Below are positions 1 to 4,968 of a stretch of 10,014 bases of DNA, one piece after another. The notes below the pieces were generated by a model that saw only the letters and a list, made by a program, of their open reading frames with translations, searched no databases and was not told the origin of the DNA. Within the stretch, counting starts at the first letter, position 1, and each line of letters opens with the position of its first letter. The DNA is from an uncultured Bacteroidaceae bacterium (GTDB lineage Bacteria; Bacteroidota; Bacteroidia; Bacteroidales; Bacteroidaceae), in NCBI GenBank assembly GCA_904501945.1, contig CAJGCU010000082.1, positions 1 through 10,014 of the forward strand, in the 5' to 3' direction. The position numbers were made by a program, and so were the translations under genes.

Positions 1-90
1 ATGCCATATTTCGTCACATTCCTGAAAGTACTTTTCGAAACGAGAATCCCAGTACCCGTGTGTGTCAGAAAGTAAACCAATTCGTTTCAT
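1..90 (-). CDS. Metallophosphoesterase, YfcE/MJ0936 type (N-terminal 30 residues only)
   Basis: Reading leftward from the ATG at 90-88, an open frame of 30 codons reaches the window edge. It begins MKRIGLLSDTHGYWDSRF. The LLSDTHG motif, with D9 and H11, is the first metal-binding D-x-H motif of the calcineurin-like phosphoesterase fold, and a start this close to the motif is typical of the small YfcE-type phosphodiesterases of about 160-180 residues. Those enzymes are cytoplasmic and metal dependent and hydrolyse phosphodiester model substrates; their physiological substrate is generally unknown. The remaining metal ligands (GD, GNHD and GHTH motifs) lie outside the window. The gene is divergent from the GIN-domain gene at 308. 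I see no TAnnTTTG-type promoter for it in 91-307, so its promoter is unresolved. The family call rests on one motif and its position, so it is good but not certain. Confidence 0.75.
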   Translation of the reverse strand, partial: MKRIGLLSDTHGYWDSRFEKYFQECDEIWH

Positions 91-194
91 TTTTTTATTT
101 TTATGTACGCTTAATAATAATCTTTTTGTACTATTTTTATTGTAAATCAGTTTGTTGAGGATAGGTTTAAGACCATTTCCCTATATGCTTTATA

Positions 195-222
195 GAAAAT
201 CCCCTCTTGATTGGGGATTTTC
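195..222 (+). terminator. Hairpin in a divergent intergenic region (terminator-like)
   Basis: A perfect 10-bp stem, GAAAATCCCC (195-204) and GGGGATTTTC (213-222), encloses an 8-nt loop. It is followed on the plus strand by ATCTTTTATC, a weak T-rich tail, whereas the minus-strand side has no T tract. It therefore looks like a plus-strand intrinsic terminator. No plus-strand gene precedes it: it lies between two divergent genes and about 26 bp upstream of the -7 box of the next gene. It may insulate the 308 gene from read-through or end a short non-coding transcript. Confidence 0.5.
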
Positions 223-248
223 ATCTTTTATCTCATGTGGAGAGTCTG

Positions 249-256
249 TAACTTTG
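249..256 (+). promoter_or_regulatory. Bacteroidetes -7 box for the GIN-domain gene
   Basis: TAACTTTG matches the Bacteroidetes -7 consensus TAnnTTTG. The -33 side is weak: only a run of T (226-229) sits at the right distance, with no TTTG. Transcription would start around 260, giving a leader of about 45-50 nt before the ATG at 308. Confidence 0.6.
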
Positions 257-307
257 CCACCGTAATCAAAAAAATATTTTATAAACAATAATTAAATACT
301 GAAAAAT

Positions 308-667
308 ATGAAAAAGTTTTTTATTCTTGCTCTTGTAGCAGTCATCGCCATCAGCGCAAACGCACAGAAGTCTACAACACCTGAGTTCACATCTGTTAAA
401 GTACACGTTCCTGTACATCTTGTCATTGTGCCAGGAAGGGAGTTTAGCGTCAATATGGTGTCAAAGAATCAGGAATTGGCGTCTGCCGTATCTTGGACCA
501 TTAAGGATGGAGTTCTGAATCTTTCTACACGCGACATGGACTCATTCGATGCTTCAAGCGCTCCTGTGTATGCTATCGTAACATCTCCAAATGCGGTAGA
601 ACATTCCGTGGGAAAGGATATGAAGCAAGTGTCTGTTCGTAAGCATAAGTATGGAAGAAGGCGATAA
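308..667 (+). CDS. Short secreted GIN-domain-like protein (DUF2807-like)
   Basis: This 119-residue protein starts with a type I signal peptide: Lys-Lys at 2-3, a hydrophobic core at 4-16, and a likely cut after Ala-Asn-Ala at 17-19. It is therefore exported to the periplasm or surface. Residues 26-96 (FTSVKVHVPVHLVIVPG at 27-43, then DGVLNLS at 67-73 and VYAIVTSP at 87-94) resemble the first strands of the head-GIN/DUF2807 beta-helical domain found in many Bacteroidetes envelope proteins, in which a conserved 'V-x-V-xxG' region is followed by 'dG-L-I'. Full-length DUF2807 proteins are commonly about 200-250 residues, so this is roughly half size. It ends in a very basic tail (VRKHKYGRRR). The role is unknown; adhesin-like names in databases are not functional evidence. 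It has its own promoter at 249 and a terminator at 698, so it is monocistronic. The ATG at 308 is supported by the signal peptide starting exactly there. Confidence 0.7.
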   Translation: MKKFFILALVAVIAISANAQKSTTPEFTSVKVHVPVHLVIVPGREFSVNMVSKNQELASAVSWTIKDGVLNLSTRDMDSFDASSAPVYAIVTSPNAVEHSVGKDMKQVSVRKHKYGRRR

Positions 668-697
668 TATTTTGTATTTCATAAATTAAGATAGAGG

Positions 698-734
698 GAA
701 CTGTATTAGATAAAGATGCAGTTCTTCTTTTTTT
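698..734 (+). terminator. Intrinsic terminator of the GIN-domain gene
   Basis: A 10-bp stem with two G-T pairs (698-707 with 715-724) encloses the loop AGATAAA and is followed by TTCTTTTTTT. It begins 30 bp after the stop codon of the GIN gene, which makes it the natural end of that transcript. Confidence 0.85.
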
Positions 735-783
735 ATGTGTTCTGGTATCCCTCTGGAAGCACCTGTAGCAGCTGTTTAAGTTA

Positions 784-815
784 CAAAGTTATATAAAAGT
801 TTAAATTCATACAAC
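784..815 (-). promoter_or_regulatory. Minus-strand promoter-like sequence facing the 3' end of the GIN gene
   Basis: On the minus strand, GTTG (815-812), 20 nt, then TAACTTTG (791-784) match the Bacteroidetes promoter, with one mismatch in the -33 box. The predicted start is near 779, reading left toward and antisense to the GIN gene. No minus-strand reading frame of useful size follows, so the product would be a non-coding or antisense RNA. The call is by motif only. Confidence 0.45.
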
Positions 816-897
816 TAACTCTGTTAAAATATGGGAGATGGAAGTTTGGCAGCAAGGACTACTGACAATATTGACATGACAGAATTGAAAAGGAAAG

Positions 898-975
898 TTT
901 AATGGAGTTTAAATGAAATGCCTTCAGGTTTAATAGAGTTTAAATAGCATACTTGATGTTTTAATGGAGTTTAAA
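898..975 (+). repeat. Three 16-bp direct repeats with an exact 31-bp period upstream of hsp20
   Basis: The copies are TTTAATGGAGTTTAAA (898-913), TTTAATAGAGTTTAAA (929-944) and TTTAATGGAGTTTAAA (960-975). Copies 1 and 3 are identical and copy 2 differs by one base. Starts are exactly 31 bp apart, close to three helical turns. Each copy carries TTTAA twice, 10 bp apart, and also has TTTAA/TTAAA ends forming a dyad. The remaining 15 bp of each unit are diverged, with a faint shared AT-CTTGA-like stretch in copies 2 and 3. The arrangement resembles protein-binding iterons or operators. The last copy ends 149 bp before the hsp20 start. Confidence 0.8.
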
Positions 976-1124
976 AATGCTTGACAAACTGACTGCTAGG
1001 CATTTGTTTTGTTCTTTTGACAAGGTGAACGGCAATTGAAGTCATGGCTTGTGAAAGAGCTTGATGGATGCAACGGAACAATATTTATTTTATTTAATTG
1101 TATCACTTTAAAAACAGAAACGTT

Positions 1125-1568
1125 ATGATGCTTAGCACTTATTCACCACGCCATCAAGGATGGCTACCTGCGTTGCTCAGCGACTACATTAATGAAGGAT
1201 GGATGCCATCTTGCAAATGCAACAATACTACCCCAGCCGTGAATGTATCGGAAGAGGAGAAAGGCTACAAGGTTGAAGTTGCAGCTCCAGGCATGAGTAA
1301 AAAAGACTTCAAAGTTGTAGTTACCAGTGATGGAAACCTTGTCATCAGCATGGAGAAGAAAACAGAGAAAAAGAATGAAAATGAGCAGACGAAATATCTG
1401 CGCCACGAATTCAATTACAGCAAGTTCGAGCAGCGACTCTCCTTGCCTGATAATGTGGAAACTCTGAAAATATCAGCCTGTATGAATGACGGAGTTCTGA
1501 CAATCAACCTTCCCAAGAAGTTGGAACAGGGGAAGGTGAAAGAAAACCAGAACATTGAAATTGAATAG
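1125..1568 (+). CDS. hsp20: Hsp20 family small heat-shock protein (alpha-crystallin domain)
   Basis: A cytoplasmic ATP-independent holdase that binds unfolding proteins during stress and passes them to the Hsp70 and Hsp100 systems. The 147-residue product has a short N-terminal arm (1-35) with the WLP/W pattern usual in Bacteroidetes members (QGWLPALLSDYINEGWMP at 11-28). The alpha-crystallin domain (about 36-131) begins at PAVNV, has the APGM turn at 54-57 and the LVISMEK strand at 72-78, and ends with the signature A118-x4-G123-V-L and INLPK. A C-terminal extension closes with I144-E-I146, the I-x-I motif that locks oligomers. I chose the ATG at 1125, directly followed by a second ATG at 1128. 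A longer reading frame from a TTG at 1098 adds nine residues with no family support. The gene stands alone, with its own terminator at 1578. C30 and C32 in the N-terminal arm are a small oddity. Confidence 0.95.
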   Translation: MMLSTYSPRHQGWLPALLSDYINEGWMPSCKCNNTTPAVNVSEEEKGYKVEVAAPGMSKKDFKVVVTSDGNLVISMEKKTEKKNENEQTKYLRHEFNYSKFEQRLSLPDNVETLKISACMNDGVLTINLPKKLEQGKVKENQNIEIE

Positions 1569-1577
1569 TAAGAATTG

Positions 1578-1628
1578 AAAGATTGAAGGACTTGAAAATG
1601 AACTGTTTTCAGTCCTTCAATCTTTTTT
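1578..1628 (+). terminator. Strong intrinsic terminator of hsp20
   Basis: Arms 1578-1592 (AAAGATTGAAGGACT) and 1611-1625 are perfectly complementary over 15 bp. The stem extends inward past one unpaired T by GAAAA/TTTTC around a 7-nt apical loop, and a T run follows (1623-1628). It starts ten bases after the stop codon. Confidence 0.92.
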
Positions 1629-1694
1629 CAGCCTTCTTTTTCGTTGTTATTAAGTGTGCTTAAAGTTGCTCATGATAGGAAAAAGTTAAATATA

Positions 1695-1726
1695 TTTGTT
1701 TTTTCTCTTACTTAATTGTAACTTTG
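1695..1726 (+). promoter_or_regulatory. Promoter of the rfbB operon
   Basis: TTTG (1695-1698), exactly 20 nt, then TAACTTTG (1719-1726) is a full match to the Bacteroidetes housekeeping promoter. Transcription would start near 1731, giving a leader of about 30 nt to the ATG at 1762. Confidence 0.85.
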
Positions 1727-1761
1727 TACCCACATTTTGAAAAAGGAATAGTTCAAACATT

Positions 1762-2904
1762 ATGGAATTCAAGAAAAACATCGTCATCACAGGTGGCGCT
1801 GGTTTTATCGGCAGCCACGTTGTTCGCCTTTTCGTGAACAAGTATCCAGAGTACAAAATCATCAATCTTGACAAGCTGACTTATGCAGGCAACCTTGCTA
1901 ACCTCAAGGATATAGAGGATAAGCCTAATTATAAGTTTGTTAAAATGGACATCTGTGATTTTGATGCTTTCTATCAATTGATGCAAGATGAAAAAATTGA
2001 TGGTATTATTCATTTGGCAGCTGAAAGCCACGTGGACCGTTCCATCAAAGACCCTTTCACTTTTGCTCGCACCAACGTGATGGGTACACTTGCATTGCTT
2101 CAGGCTGCTAAACTTTACTGGGAGAGCCTGCCAGAGAAATATGAAGGAAAACGTTTCTATCACATCTCTACAGATGAGGTGTATGGAGCACTCGAACTGA
2201 CACATCCAGAAGGTGTTGAGTCTCCATTCACGACCACTGCATCAAGTTCTGAGCATCATGCTGCTTATGGAACAGACTTCTTCTTGGAAACAACAAAGTA
2301 TAATCCACATTCTCCATACAGTGCCTCAAAGGCAAGCAGTGACCACTTCGTTCGTGCATTCCATGATACTTATGGCATGCCCACCATTGTGACCAACTGC
2401 TCAAACAACTATGGTCCTTATCAATTCCCTGAGAAATTGATTCCGTTGTTTATCAATAATATACGTCATCGTAAGCCACTTCCTGTGTATGGTAAGGGTG
2501 AGAATGTGCGTGACTGGCTTTATGTGGTTGACCACGCACGTGCTATCGATACCATTTACCATAATGGGAAAATAGCTGAGACTTACAACATTGGCGGATT
2601 CAACGAGTGGAAAAATATCGATATCATCAAAGTGGTGATTAATACTGTTGATCGTCTGCTTGGTCGCCCAGAAGGTGCTGACTTAGACCTTATTACCTAT
2701 GTCACAGACCGCCTTGGACATGATGCTCGATATGCCATTGACTCACGTAAACTTCAGGCAGAGCTTGGCTGGGAGCCATCACTCCAGTTTGAAGAAGGTA
2801 TTGAAAAGACCGTCAAGTGGTATCTTGAAAACGAAGCATGGATGGACAACATTACCAGCGGCGAGTACGAGAAGTACTATGACGACATGTATAAGAACAG
2901 ATGA
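1762..2904 (+). CDS. rfbB: dTDP-glucose 4,6-dehydratase
   Basis: This enzyme converts dTDP-D-glucose to dTDP-4-keto-6-deoxy-D-glucose using a tightly bound NAD+. It is the second step toward dTDP-L-rhamnose and related deoxysugars for surface polysaccharides. The product is 380 residues, slightly longer than the approximately 360 of enterobacterial RmlB. It is an extended short-chain dehydrogenase: Rossmann motif TGGAGFIGSH at 10-19, LDKLTYAGN at 36-44, HLAAESHVDRS at 84-94, STDEVYG at 136-142 supplying the catalytic T137-D138-E139, YSASK at 186-190 supplying Y186 and K190, and the sugar-binding SNNYGPYQFPEKLIP at 214-228 and RDWLYV at 250-255. The extra length lies mainly between STDEVYG and YSASK. 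No rfbA, rfbC or rfbD is in the window, so rfbB is separated from the usual rhamnose cluster here. The next gene overlaps its stop codon by ATGA and is probably translationally coupled. Confidence 0.97.
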   Translation: MEFKKNIVITGGAGFIGSHVVRLFVNKYPEYKIINLDKLTYAGNLANLKDIEDKPNYKFVKMDICDFDAFYQLMQDEKIDGIIHLAAESHVDRSIKDPFTFARTNVMGTLALLQAAKLYWESLPEKYEGKRFYHISTDEVYGALELTHPEGVESPFTTTASSSEHHAAYGTDFFLETTKYNPHSPYSASKASSDHFVRAFHDTYGMPTIVTNCSNNYGPYQFPEKLIPLFINNIRHRKPLPVYGKGENVRDWLYVVDHARAIDTIYHNGKIAETYNIGGFNEWKNIDIIKVVINTVDRLLGRPEGADLDLITYVTDRLGHDARYAIDSRKLQAELGWEPSLQFEEGIEKTVKWYLENEAWMDNITSGEYEKYYDDMYKNR

Positions 2905-3395
2905 CCCCCCAGGAGACAGAAGATAGAGTAGAGAAAGCCATTGGCTACTTTAAGCAAGGCTATAATTGTGCACAATCCGTAGTTCTCGCATTTGCAGATA
3001 GATACGGAATGGACGAGTCCTTTGCTGCCCACATATCGGGGTCTTTCGGGGGAGGTATAGGCCGTATGAGAGAGACCTGCGGAAGTGCTTGCGGAATATT
3101 TATGTTGGCAGGTCTGGAGGTGAAGGGTGATTATCCAGACCAAGAACTTAAAAAGAGGAATTATGAAGTGGTGCAGCGCTTAGCCGAGGATTTTCGAGCA
3201 CAGACGGGATCTATCATTTGCAAAGAACTCTTAGGACTTAACCAGAAGCGTGCTGATGGTACGATTCCTGAAATTAAGATAGTAGCAACTCCTGAGGCTC
3301 GCACAGACGAATATTATAGGAAGCGTCCTTGTGTCCGTATGGTGGAAACGGCTATAAGAGTGTATTGCAACTACCTCGAAGAAGAAGGGTTGTGA
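2901..3395 (+). CDS. C_GCAxxG_C_C family redox-type protein
   Basis: A 164-residue cytoplasmic protein without a signal peptide or membrane segment. It matches the C_GCAxxG_C_C family: GYNCAQSVV at 20-28 with C23, a glycine-rich SGSFGGGIGRM at 46-56, the core ETCGSACGIFMLAG at 58-71 with C60 and C64, then C107 in IICKELLG and C144 in KRPCVRMVETA. A further C156 lies near the C-terminus. The spaced cysteines suggest metal or Fe-S binding or thiol redox chemistry, but the biochemical role of the family is not firmly established and I infer none. The ATG overlaps the rfbB stop (ATGA), so it is co-transcribed and probably coupled to rfbB, an unexpected partner for a nucleotide-sugar enzyme. The operon ends at the shared hairpin at 3415-3455. 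Confidence 0.9.
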   Translation: MTPQETEDRVEKAIGYFKQGYNCAQSVVLAFADRYGMDESFAAHISGSFGGGIGRMRETCGSACGIFMLAGLEVKGDYPDQELKKRNYEVVQRLAEDFRAQTGSIICKELLGLNQKRADGTIPEIKIVATPEARTDEYYRKRPCVRMVETAIRVYCNYLEEEGL

Positions 3396-3414
3396 AAAAC
3401 ATCCAAAAGATAAT

Positions 3415-3455
3415 CAACAATAATGGGCTAACATGAAGTTAGCCCATTATTGTTG
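3415..3455. terminator. Bidirectional terminator between convergent genes
   Basis: A perfect 18-bp stem (3415-3432 with 3438-3455) encloses the 5-nt loop ATGAA. It lies 19 bp after the stop of the C_GCAxxG gene. On the other strand its first arm contains the final codons and the TAA (3441-3439) of yjbQ. Neither side has a long T tract: the plus side continues CTACCACTTTTC, while the minus side has scattered T runs, including a TTTTT about 20 nt beyond the stem. Termination probably relies on the strong stem. Confidence 0.85.
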
Positions 3456-3852
3456 CTACCACTTTTCGAGCACCGCCATAGTCGCGGAACTCACATAGGT
3501 ATATGCCTTGCCATGTACCAAGATTTAGTCGGCCGCGCGTGATAGGAATTGTCAAGTCTGAGCCTATGAGGCTGCACTTGGCGTGTGCAGGCATATCGTC
3601 ACTTCCTTCCAGCGTGTGCAAGTAATAAGGCTCGTTTTCTTTTACTAGCCTGCTCATGATTTGTTCCATGTCTCGGCGTACATCGGAATCTGCATTTTCG
3701 TTGATGGAAAGTGCACATGATGTATGTTTGATGAAAAGGTGTAGCATTCCAGTGTCTGGCAGAGGTTGGGGAAGACGACGTAGTACTTCGCCTGTAATGA
3801 GGTGAAAGCCACGGCTTCTTGCTTCAAGTGTGAATTCTGTTTGCTGTATCAT
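3439..3852 (-). CDS. yjbQ: YjbQ/UPF0047 family protein (secondary thiamine-phosphate synthase type)
   Basis: This 137-residue protein covers the whole UPF0047/YjbQ fold, a small beta-barrel-like protein that forms trimers. Hallmark motifs are IKHTSCALSINENAD at 41-55, LEGSDDMPAHAKCSLIGSDL at 81-100 and LGTWQGIYLCEFRD at 111-124. The conserved His and acidic residues of these motifs (H43, N51, D55, H90, D99, E121) form the presumed active or metal site. Family members have been reported to have weak thiamine-phosphate synthase activity; the true function is not settled, so the product name is by family only. I place the start at the ATG at 3852: a longer frame from 3903 would run through the promoter and the upstream terminator and gives an unfamiliar N-terminus. 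Its last codons and stop lie inside the convergent terminator. Confidence 0.93.
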   Translation of the reverse strand: MIQQTEFTLEARSRGFHLITGEVLRRLPQPLPDTGMLHLFIKHTSCALSINENADSDVRRDMEQIMSRLVKENEPYYLHTLEGSDDMPAHAKCSLIGSDLTIPITRGRLNLGTWQGIYLCEFRDYGGARKVVATIMG

Positions 3853-3872
3853 TGTCGCATTTTTTTTGAGTA

Positions 3873-3904
3873 CAAAGATAAAAATAAAAAGCGAGACATT
3901 CAAA
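3873..3904 (-). promoter_or_regulatory. Promoter of yjbQ, overlapping the korB terminator
   Basis: On the minus strand, TTTG (3904-3901), 20 nt, then TATCTTTG (3880-3873) is a full consensus. The -33 box lies in the loop of the korB terminator, and the hairpin's second arm and T tract fill the spacer. The predicted start is near 3868, giving a leader of only about 15-20 nt. Confidence 0.85.
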
Positions 3905-3919
3905 TGGGTCTCGCTTTTT
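3886..3919 (-). terminator. Terminator of the korAB operon
   Basis: A 12-bp stem (AAAAAGCGAGAC at 3886-3897 pairing with 3908-3919) encloses a 10-nt loop. Read on the minus strand it ends in CGCTTTTTATTTTTATC, a good T tract. It begins 26 bp beyond the korB stop codon. Confidence 0.88.
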
Positions 3920-3945
3920 TAGTATATGTAGAGATTACTTGGAGT

Positions 3946-4950
3946 TTACTTTACTTCCCAAATATCATTTGTTTCGAGAAGTTCTGCGAAATTATGATAT
4001 TTCTTTGTGGTTTTAACTTCCTCAATCTGAGCAGTTACACTATCGTCATAGGTTGGTGCGTCAACATCGCGGATGACGCCAAGAGCCACAGGGAAACCGT
4101 CTCCATTGCCCATAAGCGCAAGCTTAAGCTGAAGTGTGTTGTCTTCGCAATGAGCATCGTGAACAAGAATGTCTGCTTCGGTTACCCCATTCTCGCCAAT
4201 CTTGACAACCTTCAGGCCAAATCCTTCTTGTACAAGTCCAAACTCGTTGTTTTCGCCAAAGATAAGCGGCTTCCCATGTTCAACATAGATAGCGTTTTTT
4301 GCGCGACCTTCTTTAGAATAAACATCGTCGTGAGTGCCATTGTTGAAGATGACGCAATTCTGCAAGATTTCGCACACGGCTGCGCCTTTGTGGTTGTAGG
4401 CGGCTTTCAGAATATCCACGGTTCCAGGAGCGTCTGTAGCTACGGCGCGTGCAAAGAAGTGTCCACGTGCGCCAAAGCAAAGTTCTGCAGGACGGAAAGG
4501 GTCTTCTACTGTTCCATAAGGTGATGATTTAGAAACAAATCCGCGAGGAGATGTTGGAGAGTATTGTCCCTTTGTCAATCCGTAGATGCGGTTGTTAAGC
4601 AGAATCATGTTCAGATTGATGTTGCGGCGGTTTGCATGGATGAAGTGATTTCCTCCGATAGCGAGTCCGTCGCCGTCACCGCTTACTTGCCAGACAGCGA
4701 GGTTGGGATTAGTTACTTTGCAACCTGTTGCAATAGCAGCTGCGCGTCCATGAATGGTATTCATGCCATAAGTTGCCATATAGTGAGGCAGGCGGCTGGA
4801 GCAGCCAATACCTGAGATAACGGCTGTATTCCAAGGATCCACGCCAATTTCGGCCATTGCCTTGTGCAGCGAAGCAAGGAAAAAGTGGTCGCCACATCCA
4901 GGACACCATCTTGGCTGTCCCTTCTTAAAGTCTTGAGCTGTATATGCCAT
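3946..4950 (-). CDS. korB: 2-oxoglutarate (2-oxoacid):ferredoxin oxidoreductase, beta subunit
   Basis: This is the thiamine-diphosphate and [4Fe-4S]-binding subunit that, with KorA, decarboxylates a 2-oxoacid to an acyl-CoA and passes two electrons to ferredoxin. In anaerobic Bacteroidales it takes the place of 2-oxoglutarate dehydrogenase. The 334-residue product has WCPGCG at 15-20 (C16 and C19), C50 in SGIGCSSR and a later cysteine (C199 in LQNCVIF) as the likely cluster ligands. The ThDP/Mg motif is GDGDGLAIGGNH at 91-102, followed by LLNNRIYGLTKGQ at 117-129. The 18-bp gap after korA and a good purine-rich ribosome site (AAAGGAC at 4964-4958, 7 nt before the ATG) show that it is the second gene of an operon. 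Substrate preference for 2-oxoglutarate over other 2-oxoacids is inferred from the overall KorAB type and is not directly visible. No separate ferredoxin-like delta subunit is encoded nearby. Confidence 0.95.
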   Translation of the reverse strand: MAYTAQDFKKGQPRWCPGCGDHFFLASLHKAMAEIGVDPWNTAVISGIGCSSRLPHYMATYGMNTIHGRAAAIATGCKVTNPNLAVWQVSGDGDGLAIGGNHFIHANRRNINLNMILLNNRIYGLTKGQYSPTSPRGFVSKSSPYGTVEDPFRPAELCFGARGHFFARAVATDAPGTVDILKAAYNHKGAAVCEILQNCVIFNNGTHDDVYSKEGRAKNAIYVEHGKPLIFGENNEFGLVQEGFGLKVVKIGENGVTEADILVHDAHCEDNTLQLKLALMGNGDGFPVALGVIRDVDAPTYDDSVTAQIEEVKTTKKYHNFAELLETNDIWEVK

Positions 4951-4968
4951 AGTGAATGTCCTTTCTAT

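Larger units (their letters stand above)
668..1124. other. 457-bp non-coding gap between the GIN and hsp20 genes
   Basis: No convincing gene is present. From left to right the gap holds the terminator of the GIN gene (698-734), a minus-strand promoter-like sequence (784-815), a 23-codon open frame (831-902) with no supporting features, and three 16-bp direct repeats with a 31-bp period (898-975). About 150 AT-rich bases then lead to hsp20, in which I find no clear TAnnTTTG promoter. Candidates such as 1101-1110 match only partly. Confidence 0.7.

Noticed and set aside
831..902. A 23-codon frame starting MGDGSLAARTTDNIDM
   Set aside because: No ribosome site, promoter or recognisable relative, and its stop falls in the first 31-bp repeat. 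It could be a gene remnant, but the support is too weak to list as a gene.
898..975. The 31-bp repeats as a CRISPR array
   Set aside because: A 16-bp repeat with 15-bp spacers is far shorter than known arrays, there are only three units, the spacers are partly similar to one another, and no cas gene is present.
1098..1124. TTG start for hsp20 giving nine extra residues
   Set aside because: The added residues have no family support, and two ATG codons follow directly at 1125 and 1128.
1132..1140. TTAGCACTT near the hsp20 start as half of a CIRCE heat-shock operator
   Set aside because: The second half (GAGTGCTAA at 9-bp spacing) is missing and the match lies inside the coding sequence.
3802..4524. 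A 240-codon plus-strand frame opposite yjbQ and korB
   Set aside because: It is antisense to korB, which has clear ThDP and Fe-S motifs, and crosses two promoters or terminators. It is a shadow frame.
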